DNA of 40,665 nt from an uncultured Verrucomicrobia subdivision 3 bacterium (GTDB taxonomy: Bacteria > Verrucomicrobiota > Verrucomicrobiia > Limisphaerales > UBA11358). Each line of letters begins with the position of its first letter. Position 1 is the first letter of the stretch. The stretch is taken from contig CAIQWB010000087.1 in NCBI GenBank assembly GCA_903875465.1, positions 1 through 40,665 on the forward strand. Reading direction: 5' to 3'. This document shows positions 9,198-16,225 of the stretch, in pieces. A model generated the notes under the pieces. The model made no database searches and was not told the origin of the DNA. It saw only the letters and a program-made list of their open reading frames with translations. Both the position numbers and the translations under genes were made by a program.

Positions 9198-9237
9198 GGC
9201 CTCGGCGCAGCCCCCTGGGGATGGAGGGGGCGAGGCC
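9198..9237. other. hairpin downstream of the defence operon
   Basis: The arms GGCCTCG (9198-9204) and CGAGGCC (9231-9237) are exact complements, with a second inner pairing between CCCCCT and AGGGGG. It lies 83 bp beyond the stop codon of the PLD-like gene, so it could end the operon transcript. No run of T follows on either strand, so a simple intrinsic terminator is not supported. It may instead be the first stem of the structured region. Confidence 0.45.
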
Positions 9238-9414
9238 ACAGCGTGGCTGGCGTTTTGGGGTTGGCGGGGGTTCCGGGGCCTTCCACGCCATATATTATAA
9301 AAGGCGGCAGCGGGCGGCTGGCGTGCGGGATGCCTGCAAACTGGCGCGGGGCCTGCCCCGCCCGAGCGCGAGGGGCGGGTTCGCAGGCTCCGTGACAGCG
9401 CGGCAGCGGGTCTG

Positions 9415-9542
9415 GGCATATCAGCACTTTGTGCAACATTTATCCAGCGCCGAAGGGTCCCGCGGGCGGGGAGTTGTCGGCGCGATTCGGATAAATGTGG
9501 AAGCGAGGCACGAGCGACCGAATGCACAAAGTGTGATATGCC
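9415..9542. repeat. nested inverted repeat, three coaxial stems
   Basis: The outer arms are at 9415-9434 (GGCATATCAGCACTTTGTGC) and 9524-9542, complementary except for one extra G on the left. The middle arms ACATTTATCC (9436-9445) and GGATAAATGT (9489-9498) are exact. The inner arms GCGCCGA (9447-9453) and TCGGCGC (9477-9483) are exact. The left arms are nearly continuous, while the right side has a 25-nt bulge (9499-9523) between outer and middle stems. This is far beyond chance pairing and suggests a structured RNA or a DNA hairpin used by a recombinase. Confidence 0.75.
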
Positions 9543-9659
9543 AGGACCCGGTAGCAAGGCCGGTGCCCAGACGCGCAGCTTGCGAGCATCGTAGCACCGG
9601 CCGGTCCCGCATGACAGTCGCCCGCAGAGCCATAGTTTAGCTGGCGTGAAGGGCTCGTG

Positions 9660-9905
9660 GGCACAGTCGCATTTGCGCGAAGCCCCCTCTCCTGACTCTC
9701 CAAGCATCTGGCGGAGCGCCGGGGCGGCGGGAGCAAGGGCGGCAGGGTGCTCCCGGACGCCTGGCGCGCAGACTGATGGATGGAGGGTCAGGCCGATATG
9801 GTTTTGGGAGTGAGGCCGGCCGGTTTTCGCGGAGGGTCGAGGCGCTTCTGGCCGAGCCCGCAGCGAAAATGGCTGTGCTCACGACCGGGAGAGCGCGCGT
9901 TTTCA
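9660..9905 (+). repeat. diverged direct repeat, copy A
   Basis: Shared blocks with copy B appear in the same order: GCGCGAAGCCC, CTGACTCTCC, GGCGGAG followed by GGGGCGGCGG, an AGGGTGC block, a GGAGGGTC block, TCGAGGCGCTTCTGGCC, a GAGCCC block, and CGACCGGG. The offset between copies drifts from 473 bp (at CTGACT, 9692) to 488 bp (at TCGAGG), so small insertions and deletions have accumulated. No protein reading is conserved in both copies over any useful length, which argues for a non-coding element. Confidence 0.6.
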
Positions 9906-10134
9906 CCCTGTCTCGGCGGCTTGGCGATCCGTCGGAGCGGAATGGAACGATCGCGTAGGTGCGAGCCGCACCGGCGACCACCGGAGCGTTAGTGGAATGG
10001 AGTGGAGCGGTCGGCAAGGTGGCGAGTCAGGCCGCGCGCTCAGCCGAACGGTGCCGATTTTGGGGGCGGAGGGGCCGGCGCAGTGAGGCGGGTGTTTTGC
10101 CGCACGGGTTACAAAGTGCGGCTGTCCCAGCGAG

Positions 10135-10390
10135 GCGCAGTCGCGGGAGCGCGAAGCCCGTGCGCTGACTCTCCGAACCGTCGGCGGAGTGCTGGGGCGG
10201 CGGTGCCAGGGTGCATGGGGCATCCGGCCGCCCAGGCACGCAGTCGTCGGGGCGGAGGGTCTGCCTGCTTTCGGTCCTTGCGGACGGCGTTTAAGGGAGC
10301 GTGTGCCGCCGGCTTTGCGCAGGATCGAGGCGCTTCTGGCCCGAGCCCGGAGCAAAACGGACGGCTCTCGCGACCGGGGTTGCTGGCGGT
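10135..10390 (+). repeat. diverged direct repeat, copy B
   Basis: This is the second copy of the module described for copy A, with the same ordered blocks, including CTGACTCTCC near 10165 and TCGAGGCGCTTCTGGCC near 10325. It continues into a hairpin-rich stretch (about 10390-10480) where GGCGTTAGCC and neighbouring G/C arms can pair. Both copies have the same orientation. Confidence 0.6.
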
Positions 10391-10860
10391 ACGGTCCACC
10401 CGGGTGAATGGCCGGGTGCATTAGCGCCCGGTTGCCTAAACGAAGGCGTTAGCCTGAGCAGGTATTGCCTGGCCTCGCGCGGGTGAGCTGTACGACCACC
10501 CCAACCGCCGAAATGGAAGCTGGATATCGAAACTGAGAATGACGTGATGATCCCGCGCGACGGCAAGCGTGCCCGCGCCGAGAATGACTTTCGATCACCG
10601 GTGATGGCGCGGGCTGAGCGCGTTAGCGCGAAAGCGACAGGCACGCGCGGGGTGAGGGATGTCCCTGCTAAAATGGACGCCGGAAGGTGCGCGTTCGTGG
10701 GTTTTGAGCGTAGCGAAGTAGCATAATGTACCAGAATGCAAATAGCCGATAGTTCGCCTGAAGCCATGGTCTGCCGGTAATCACCGGTAACGAAGGTCCG
10801 GCAGCGATGGCCAAGACAAGGCAAAACCGGGATGGTGGTAAGCATTCCAGTTCGTTGACC

Positions 10861-10884
10861 CCTCGAAAAAGCATGCTTTTACCG
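10861..10884. repeat. imperfect GCATGC-centred palindrome, inverted relative of 186-209
   Basis: The core AAAAGCATGCTTTT is a perfect 14-bp palindrome. Read on the minus strand, the unit and its following GGGTCAAC flank resemble the unit at 186-209 and its GGTCAA flank. The two copies therefore stand in opposite orientation on either side of the LysR-hsd-ATPase island. A minus-strand open frame of 140 codons crosses this copy and shares the peptide KSMLF..VN with the frame at the left edge, simply because the repeat is translated in the same phase. Confidence 0.6.
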
Positions 10885-11190
10885 AGAAATATCCCCTCGG
10901 CGAAGTGTTGGGGGTGGGTGCCGTTAGGTGCTAATTGGTGTGCCCCGTTATTGACGTGACAACAAAAAGCCGCATGGCCAATGTTATAGGGCAATGGATA
11001 AACCGTTAAATGGCGTCCGCTGTGAAAAGCGGTTCGGTTGGCAGGTGAATGGTGTTTCCGCGTATCCGCGGCGCTGCCTGGCTGCCGCACGGCTTGTGCG
11101 TATGGTTCACAGCATGGTCCATAGCATGGCTACGTTTGCACCACGGCAGGGCCCAAATACACATAGGGAACCTGTTACCAGTAGAATTCA

Positions 11191-11212
11191 TGCAGGGGGT
11201 AAACCCCCTGCA
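11191..11212. repeat. perfect 9-bp-stem hairpin
   Basis: TGCAGGGGG and CCCCCTGCA pair exactly around a TAAA loop. It sits 4 bp before the first of two 56-bp direct repeats that lead into a small HTH gene. It could be an operator, a terminator or a recombination site; the sequence does not decide between them. There is no T-run. Confidence 0.55.
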
Positions 11213-11216
11213 GCCG

Positions 11217-11272
11217 GTCGCTATGACCCATTTTCCAACATCGTTTCGGTTTCCTAAATGATATACTATGAA
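11217..11272 (+). repeat. 56-bp direct repeat, copy 1, with promoter-like -10
   Basis: It matches copy 2 (11340-11395) at 47 of 56 positions, starting GTCGCTATG and ending ATGAA. The 18-base core CAACATCGTTTCGGTTTC is identical. A -10-like TATACT lies at 11262-11267, but no good -35 was found at standard spacing. Each copy ends with a stop codon (TGA) and, a few bases later, the ATG of the next small frame, so the repeats could also be read as coding 3' ends. Likely a duplicated regulatory segment ahead of the element's HTH gene. Confidence 0.6.
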
Positions 11273-11384
11273 CGATCCCGCAACGCTGGAGGCCCGCCAC
11301 CGGGCCGGCGTCTGCTACGGCGGCAGGCCCCTCCTTTCTGTCGCTATGCGTCAATTTACAACATCGTTTCGGTTTCGTAATTGA
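11268..11384 (+). CDS. possible 38-codon ORF between the direct repeats
   Basis: The ATG sits at the end of repeat copy 1 and the TGA inside copy 2, six bases before the ATG of the HTH gene. The peptide starts MNDPATLEARHRAGVCYGG and ends TTSFRFRN. A frame ending in copy 1 finishes with the similar peptide PTSFRFPK, so the repeat keeps the same reading phase. No domain is recognisable. It may be a short leader-type ORF or no gene at all. Confidence 0.25.
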   Translation: MNDPATLEARHRAGVCYGGRPLLSVAMRQFTTSFRFRN

Positions 11385-11395
11385 TACACAATGAA
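11340..11395 (+). repeat. 56-bp direct repeat, copy 2
   Basis: This is the second copy of the repeat described at 11217-11272, offset by 123 bp. Its last five bases are the start of the HTH gene (ATG at 11391), so whatever the repeat does is placed directly at that gene's translation start. The AT-rich TTGATACACA here replaces the better TATACT of copy 1. Confidence 0.6.
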
Positions 11396-11576
11396 GCGCA
11401 AATCCAAATCATCGCTCAAGGCGCTTGCGCCGCTGATTTCCGCTGATGAGGTTGGAAAGTTGTTCGGTTGGACAGGCCGCCGGATTCGCCAGCTTGCGGG
11501 GGATGGTTCATTGCCTCGCACCGTCCATGGCCGGTGGGAAACCATGTCCGCGATAATGGCGAAGGCCGGGGGCTGA
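11391..11576 (+). CDS. small helix-turn-helix protein, excisionase-like
   Basis: The 61-residue protein contains ISADEVGKLFGWTGRRIRQL, followed by AGDGSLPRTVHGRW, the pattern of excisionase/MerR-like HTH_17 domains that bind DNA near recombination sites or promoters. It is a basic, single-domain protein. It is the only plus-strand gene of the element and is transcribed away from the structured region, behind two direct repeats that may carry its operator. A role as regulator or recombination directionality factor of the neighbouring integrase is inferred from family and position. The RBS is not obvious because the start lies inside the repeat. Confidence 0.6.
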   Translation: MKRKSKSSLKALAPLISADEVGKLFGWTGRRIRQLAGDGSLPRTVHGRWETMSAIMAKAGG

Positions 11577-12012
11577 CTGTCAACCGAATTGATAGTCAAT
11601 AATATTTCCTAAGGAATCTTTTTGTGCGAGAAATTCAGTAGGGGACTTCGTCCCCACCGCCCTCAACGCGAGCGGCACGAAAATATGAAAAAACACCAAA
11701 TAAACGACTTTGAATCCAAAGCAAAACAGGGCAACGGCGGGGCTGGATGGAGTGGCGTCTGCCTCGGCCTGGGTAGTGCCGTGGCCCCCCCCTTAAGAAA
11801 TCTTTTCCCAATACCTACTCCCCTATCTAGGGAAGGAATCCCGACGTCCCCACATGAGCGAATTACAAAACCGGGTTTACACCGCAACGGTCGGCCGGGC
11901 TGGCCTCGGATGAACTGATTGCCTGATGGAGAAATTATTTTCCGGTGCTTTCTCGTAATCTGGGCTACCTACCTGCACGCCGCCAAATTGCCTGGCGGTG
12001 TCATTTGGTCTC
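11577..12012. other. non-coding spacer inside the element
   Basis: Convergent space between the plus-strand HTH gene and the minus-strand helicase. A 98-codon plus-strand frame (11622-11918) has low-complexity, proline- and glycine-rich content with no domain and is not called; an internal ATG at 11685 (MKKHQINDFESKAKQ) is possible but unsupported. No terminator with a T-run was found. Confidence 0.45.
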
Positions 12013-12107
12013 GGGTTCATGGTTCCCGCCTACATATAGGCGGGTGAACCCATGACCCTAACCGGGTTCAATGAACCCAATTTGAACCCAATTTGAACCC
12101 TGAACCT
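12013..12107. repeat. TGAACCC iteron cluster, candidate replication origin
   Basis: The heptamer TGAACCC occurs six times exactly: inverted at 12013-12019 and 12064-12070, direct at 12045-12051, 12072-12078, 12083-12089 and 12094-12100. A seventh near-copy, TGAACCT, ends at 12107 and touches the helicase stop codon. The first two flank a perfect CCCGCCT/AGGCGGG stem, giving a two-part hairpin. The second pair forms the palindrome GGGTTCAATGAACCC, and the last two sit in tandem 11-bp units AATTTGAACCC. Spaced repeats beside a replication helicase are typical of iteron origins. A terminator or regulator-binding cluster is the alternative. Confidence 0.55.
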
Positions 12108-13515
12108 ATTTCTTTGTAAGTGCATATATTCCAGTGAGTTCCTTGGTGATAACGCCAGCTCTGAGCATTTGACCCAAACGGCGCATTGCGGTGGATTTTG
12201 AGACGTGAACCTCGTTTTCCAGAAATGTGATAAAATCCCGGTAGCAAATGGCAGCTTTTCGGGCGGCGGTGAATACCGCTTCGGCCTCGGTTTGCAGGCC
12301 TTGAATTGCGTCCATCTCCCGTGAACTTTGGCGGCTTTCGATGCTGATGTGCATCCCGGAGGGTTCGCACCATGCAAAACGGGGACCGGTGCTTTTTGGG
12401 ATGGGTGCCCGGCGGTTTTTATCGGCCCATATGACAGTGACGCCTTGGTCGTCTTTTTCCAACCGCAGGTTCGTCTCTGATTTGCGCTCCAGTTGGGAGC
12501 CAAGATGGCCGCGCGTTTTGGATTCGCTGCCGGGGTTCACATGGATGATGTTCAGAATTGGACAAGCGAACTCAATCGCCAGTCGATGAAGCTCGGCCAC
12601 AAATTCTCCCGCCTCGGCTGGATCGTTTACATCATGGGCGGCGTCGGCGATGCCATCAATGAAAATGGAATGGATCCCTCCGAATTCCCGGGCCGCCTGC
12701 TCCAGCACGATACGGATCGCGCTACGCACGTCGGCGGCGTTAAAACCTGTCAGGCAGTAGGACTTTAACCACGCGGGCACACGCTCGGCCCCGGCCCGGC
12801 GCCTGGCCTGCTCAATGACATTCCAATGGTCAAACGGTGCCTGCTCGGTGTCCAGGTCCACCACGGCATAGCCGTGGGGGTTTTGTGACTGGAAGCCGAG
12901 GCAGTCCGTGCTGGGGCCGGCAAAGGTGGCGGCCATCATGGCGCTTTTGGCGGCGGATTTGCCGGCCTTGGCCTGGGCGGAAATGGTGGTGAGGTTGGCC
13001 GGGGTGCAAATTCCGACCGGTCCGATGAAATAGCGCGGTTCTGGCTCCTGCGGTCTGACGATCGGTGAATAGAGCCGGGCGGCCAGGCGTTCAACGAGGG
13101 GATTCGCCTCGCTGGCAATGTGGTTGAGCGCGGAATGCGCGGCGGCAATGAGGGCCTTGGCTTTTTCTGGCGTGGACTCCAGGCCTCTAACCAAGCTCTC
13201 CCCGATGCCGGCGGCCCGGCGGATTTCGTAGGCCTGCCAAATATCTGGAGCGTAATGCTCGGCGGCCTCGGGCGACATCGGCTCGGATAGCTCGGCAACG
13301 ATGAAATTCAAAAACTGCGGGCAATTTCCACCCACGGTGGCCAAATTGACTGGCTCACGGGCGGCGCGCATGGCGCGCACAGCGGCGGCAACCTGGCCGG
13401 CGCGAGCGTCGTCGAAGGATTCCGGCGCGTGTTGGATCAGCCGGGCGATGAAGGGCGGCAGCGGGCCATTGTCGGCGTCAATCGCGGCGGCGAGCATGGA
13501 AAATTCAGTGGGCAT
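12106..13515 (-). CDS. RecA-like replicative helicase (RepA/AAA_25-type) of the element
   Basis: The 469-residue protein probably unwinds DNA for element replication. Residues 1-135 are helical and resemble a DnaB N-terminal domain. Walker A is AQAKAGKSA (180-188, with K186 and S187). Walker B lies in GGIHSIFIDGIADAA, and the following IIHVNPGSESKTRGHLGSQLERKSE section is typical of RepA/AAA_25 helicases. The last 70 residues form a winged-helix-like segment (FITFLENEVHVSKSTAMRRL). It is the most downstream minus-strand gene of the element, 21 bp after the preceding gene, and ends at the TGAACCC repeats. A DNA-repair RecA-like role is less likely given the context. Confidence 0.75.
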   Translation of the reverse strand: MPTEFSMLAAAIDADNGPLPPFIARLIQHAPESFDDARAGQVAAAVRAMRAAREPVNLATVGGNCPQFLNFIVAELSEPMSPEAAEHYAPDIWQAYEIRRAAGIGESLVRGLESTPEKAKALIAAAHSALNHIASEANPLVERLAARLYSPIVRPQEPEPRYFIGPVGICTPANLTTISAQAKAGKSAAKSAMMAATFAGPSTDCLGFQSQNPHGYAVVDLDTEQAPFDHWNVIEQARRRAGAERVPAWLKSYCLTGFNAADVRSAIRIVLEQAAREFGGIHSIFIDGIADAAHDVNDPAEAGEFVAELHRLAIEFACPILNIIHVNPGSESKTRGHLGSQLERKSETNLRLEKDDQGVTVIWADKNRRAPIPKSTGPRFAWCEPSGMHISIESRQSSREMDAIQGLQTEAEAVFTAARKAAICYRDFITFLENEVHVSKSTAMRRLGQMLRAGVITKELTGIYALTKK

Positions 13516-13536
13516 GGTGGCGGGTTGCGGTGGTTG

Positions 13537-14664
13537 TCACTTCAGTGACTCCCTGATTTTTTGGAAACCCTGGCGTCTTTCCTCAACTTTATCGGGTGCC
13601 CAATAATCGACCTGTGGATCCTCTCGGCCGGTTTTTTCATGGCTGGTGGGTGTGCTCACCGTCCCCGCATATGCTGAAGCATTTTTAGGAGCATTAAGAC
13701 CAGCCGCATTGACAGCAGCATTAAGTGGCGATGGGGTGGCGACGGAGTGGCTATCGGGTGGCCACTGGGTGGCGATTCCCCTATTACGTGGCGACTCGCT
13801 ATTATGTTGCGACGACTCCTGAGTTTCGCCACATAATGGGGCTTCGCCGTTTTTCGCTCGCTCGAGCATCTCCCCAAGCTCTTTTAACCGGGGATTGCTG
13901 GCGGTTCGTTTGGCGCGACGAATCAGTTCCATACCGATTAGCTCGTTTGGCAGGGTCTTGCTATACCAGGTCAGGCTGCCGCGTTTGGGCGGTGTAAAAC
14001 GGTGTAGCAAGCCGGTTTTTACAAGGTTGTCGATCAGTGTCCTGGCCTGGCTGGTGGTGGGCACGAGTTCCGGGGGAAAGGCCTGATCCTCTCGTGATTC
14101 GAGCAAGGCGCGTCCTGATGTGGTTAGTTGGCCAGCGTCGTCAAATAACACTGAACCACTTGAATATCCCAGCATCCCGGCGCGGACGCGATTGCGGGTT
14201 ACGATGGCGACCGGCTTTGAACCAATAACGGCATTCACCGCGCATAGTGCTGTGAATCTCCGATAGGTCCAGGCGTTGCCATCGCGGGCCTCAAAAACCA
14301 TGCGTCCTGGTACCCGGGTCCATGGGATGGTGTGTCCCGATGCTTTCCACGATTGCAGGAAATTTTCCACCCTTTGGAAGCATTGCATCCAATAATTTGC
14401 CTGTGATTTTGTTTTCGGTGCCACCACTCCGCAATATTTGCACCCTAATAAAATGGCCTTGATCTCGTCGGCTGAGACTCCATTACTCGCGGTCAGTGGG
14501 GGTGATCCGATCAATTCTTGCGCGGCCTGGGTGGGAGAAAGCACTTTGAATCGGTTTCTGCCGGTGCAGATTGCCGCGTATGTAATTGCAGCATCCAGCC
14601 GGGCGTGTGGCGTCTTTTCATACGCCAGCAACGGCAGGGGGAATTGTAGCGTGTCATGCGGCAT
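13537..14664 (-). CDS. element protein of unknown function, possible replication partner
   Basis: I do not recognise this 375-residue protein. The sequence is mixed alpha/beta. A central section (TTSQARTLIDNLVKTGLLHR, then FTPPKRGSLTWYSK) has winged-helix character, and the C-terminal third (about residues 285-360) is Ser/Pro/Asn-rich and probably disordered. It overlaps the small upstream gene by 11 bp and precedes the helicase by 21 bp, so it is in the same minus-strand operon. Its place beside the helicase would suit an initiator or a primase-like accessory, but no catalytic motif is visible. Confidence 0.6.
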   Translation of the reverse strand: MPHDTLQFPLPLLAYEKTPHARLDAAITYAAICTGRNRFKVLSPTQAAQELIGSPPLTASNGVSADEIKAILLGCKYCGVVAPKTKSQANYWMQCFQRVENFLQSWKASGHTIPWTRVPGRMVFEARDGNAWTYRRFTALCAVNAVIGSKPVAIVTRNRVRAGMLGYSSGSVLFDDAGQLTTSGRALLESREDQAFPPELVPTTSQARTLIDNLVKTGLLHRFTPPKRGSLTWYSKTLPNELIGMELIRRAKRTASNPRLKELGEMLERAKNGEAPLCGETQESSQHNSESPRNRGIATQWPPDSHSVATPSPLNAAVNAAGLNAPKNASAYAGTVSTPTSHEKTGREDPQVDYWAPDKVEERRQGFQKIRESLK

Positions 14665-14803
14665 ACCCCACCCTTGTCAAAAATTCCCGGCGTTTTTCGG
14701 ACGGCAAAGCGCGGCGGGCACCACGCTCGCCCAGCCTCATGACTCGCTCAATCCTGCGTTTGGTGCTGCCGCTGGCGCGGTTCCATTTCATTGGGGACTT
14801 CAT
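14654..14803 (-). CDS. small basic protein, unknown
   Basis: The 49-residue reading from the ATG at 14803 (MKSPMKWNRASGSTKRRIER) is strongly basic (many Arg/Lys), with no known domain. The frame is open further up to 14845, but that start would overlap the preceding HTH gene by 31 bp. The internal ATG leaves an 11-bp gap with a weak AAGAGAT ribosome-binding site. Its stop overlaps the start of the 375-residue gene by 11 bp, consistent with operon coupling. It may bind nucleic acid. Confidence 0.45.
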   Translation of the reverse strand: MKSPMKWNRASGSTKRRIERVMRLGERGARRALPSEKRREFLTRVGYAA

Positions 14804-14814
14804 GGCCGCATCTC

Positions 14815-15036
14815 TTATTTGCGAGCGCTGAGCGCGGCTTTGCAAGCGATGGGGTCAAAAAAGACCAAACGGCCGATTTTTACGGATGGGATTTTGCGTT
14901 TGGCTTGCTGCTCCCGGAGCCACCGGAGCGATGGCCGGCATTGCTCATCGAACAAAACCTCCAGGAGTTTGGGCGCGTCAACGTAACGTGCGCCGGGTGC
15001 ATTTAACTGCGGTTCTAATAGGTTGGGTGCATTCAT
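14815..15036 (-). CDS. small HTH protein, excisionase-like
   Basis: The 73-residue protein ends with SLRWLREQQAKRKIPSVKIG, then RLVFFDPIACKAALSARK. This is the usual pattern of an HTH_17 excisionase domain, in which a recognition helix is followed by a basic wing and a short acidic turn. The first 30 residues are variable. It lies between the integrase side and the replication genes, the common place for a recombination directionality factor. A 15-bp perfect palindrome lies 18 bp upstream of its start. Together with the plus-strand HTH gene, the element has two such proteins. Confidence 0.65.
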   Translation of the reverse strand: MNAPNLLEPQLNAPGARYVDAPKLLEVLFDEQCRPSLRWLREQQAKRKIPSVKIGRLVFFDPIACKAALSARK

Positions 15037-15054
15037 ACATCATCTGTGGCAAGT

Positions 15055-15069
15055 CAACTGATTCAGTTG
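15055..15069. promoter_or_regulatory. palindromic candidate operator
   Basis: CAACTGA and TCAGTTG are exact complements around a single T. It lies 18 bp upstream of the ATG of the minus-strand HTH gene (start 15036), where a repressor would block transcription. TTGACT directly downstream on the minus strand could be a -35, but the TATGAA that would serve as -10 is only 14 bp away, so the promoter is not established. Confidence 0.4.
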
Positions 15070-15159
15070 CGCTGACCTGCACGATGATGACTCTAGGCTG
15101 ATGAAAAAAATCCGCAGCTATATGGGACAAACGCAAAACCAATTTGTCCCGGAACCCGT

Positions 15160-16224
15160 TTACTCCGATTTTGGAGCCGGGCCGGGCTGATGTTTTCCCA
15201 CCAGCCCCAGAGTGCGATACCGAAATTGTTTCACCTGTCCCGCGGTGAATTTGGTCTCGAGGACCTCGCCTAGTCTCTGTGCCAGTTCCTCGTCGGATAG
15301 ATAACACCAGCCCAGCTCCCATTTGAACGCAATCAGAAAGATCGCCGCATCAATGATCTTGCTTTTGCCTCGCTTCGCGTAATTTTGCCCGGCCTTGTTC
15401 AAGGAGGCAATGAGCTGCATATCGGCCCGCACTTTGTCCCCGGCGGCAGCTTTCAAAGCCGGTTCTCCCCCTGCTCTGACCCGGTCCAACAAATAGGCAT
15501 CCTCCATCTCTCGATCAGCAATTTTGACCCCCGGATTTGCTTTCCGGCGCTCGAAAATTTTAAAACATTGCGGCCATTGCTTTTGCAAGGCCTTCAGTTT
15601 GGCATTTCCCAAATCCTGCCGGTCAGCGGCCGTGAGCTCGTTGCAGCGCGCCGGGGGCGGTGGCGTTAAACTCAAATTGCCCGAATTTAAATAATCCGGT
15701 GTTTTCTTCACGTATTCTTCCCGCCACTTGCCCGCCCAATACCTGGCTTCGCCTTCCGAATCAGTTTCCTTTTGCCGGATCGTTTTGGTTTCCAACGTGT
15801 CTTGATCCGTCTCCCGCATAACTGCCACCCAGGATTTTTTCCCGCCAGGCATATCCCCATAGAAGTATACCCATTCTACACAATATCGCCGGACAAGTGT
15901 CGCCCAACCAACAGACCCTCCGCCGGCACATTGGGTAACCACCAAAGTTCTCTTAAAGCGAGCCATCAGGTTGTCGCAAGTCTCCTTGACCTCGGCTTCT
16001 GTTTGGCAAAAAACCCCTGCGCCCGCTTGCTCCCATTGCAACCCTTTCACTAGCTTAAAGGGCGCCACCAAGTACAAAAATTCCTGCCCGGCCTGTTGGT
16101 GCGGCCTTTCCAATTTCGCATGTAATATAACCACCTTGTCGCCGGAATCCTTTAGAAATTCATCACTCACTTCCGCCGGGTTTCCCGGTACTATGGTTGA
16201 TAGGCCTTCCATTGCAACTTTCAT
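15160..16224 (-). CDS. element protein of unknown function
   Basis: I do not recognise this 354-residue protein. Its start is 1 bp from the integrase stop codon, so the two are almost certainly co-expressed. The N-terminal 170 residues are compact alpha/beta with several aromatic strands (VEWVYFYGDMPGGKKSWVAV). A proline-rich break (PPPPARC) occurs near residue 190, and the C-terminal half is charged and helical. No signal peptide, membrane segment or catalytic signature is visible. Tight linkage to an integrase suggests an element maintenance or regulatory role; this is position-based inference only. Confidence 0.6.
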   Translation of the reverse strand: MKVAMEGLSTIVPGNPAEVSDEFLKDSGDKVVILHAKLERPHQQAGQEFLYLVAPFKLVKGLQWEQAGAGVFCQTEAEVKETCDNLMARFKRTLVVTQCAGGGSVGWATLVRRYCVEWVYFYGDMPGGKKSWVAVMRETDQDTLETKTIRQKETDSEGEARYWAGKWREEYVKKTPDYLNSGNLSLTPPPPARCNELTAADRQDLGNAKLKALQKQWPQCFKIFERRKANPGVKIADREMEDAYLLDRVRAGGEPALKAAAGDKVRADMQLIASLNKAGQNYAKRGKSKIIDAAIFLIAFKWELGWCYLSDEELAQRLGEVLETKFTAGQVKQFRYRTLGLVGKHQPGPAPKSE

Positions 16225-16225
16225 A

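Larger units (their letters stand above)
9116..11216. other. GC-rich, gene-free, highly structured region
   Basis: About 2.1 kb between the defence operon and the integrative element shows no open frame with recognisable domains on either strand, although the high GC content gives many long chance frames. The content is mostly inverted repeats: hairpins at 9198-9237 and about 9351-9396, the nested structure 9415-9542, arms around 9558-9605, and a stem around 10568-10614 enclosing the palindrome ATCACCGGTGAT. Two diverged direct copies of one module start near 9660 and 10135. The segment from about 10700 to 11190 is less GC-rich and holds another palindromic repeat. A long structured RNA, several repeat-family copies, or a decayed mobile element would all fit. 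Confidence 0.55.

Noticed and set aside
9198-9237. Intrinsic terminator for the defence operon
   Set aside because: A good stem exists, but no T-run follows on either strand.
10246-10258. Short match to the tRNA-Pro 3' end as a left attachment site
   Set aside because: Only GTCGGGGCGG matches, and G/C-rich ten-mers like this are expected by chance in this region.
9120-10845. Many overlapping frames of 60-195 codons on both strands
   Set aside because: Arg/Pro/Ala-rich compositions typical of chance frames in GC-rich DNA, mutually overlapping, and not conserved between the two module copies.
10668-11090. 140-codon minus-strand frame
   Set aside because: Low-complexity, repeat-derived peptide without a domain, in a region of hairpins; likely a chance frame in repeated DNA.
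11622-11918. 98-codon plus-strand frame in the element
   Set aside because: Gly/Pro-rich with no domain, no ribosome-binding site worth noting, and isolated from the element operon.
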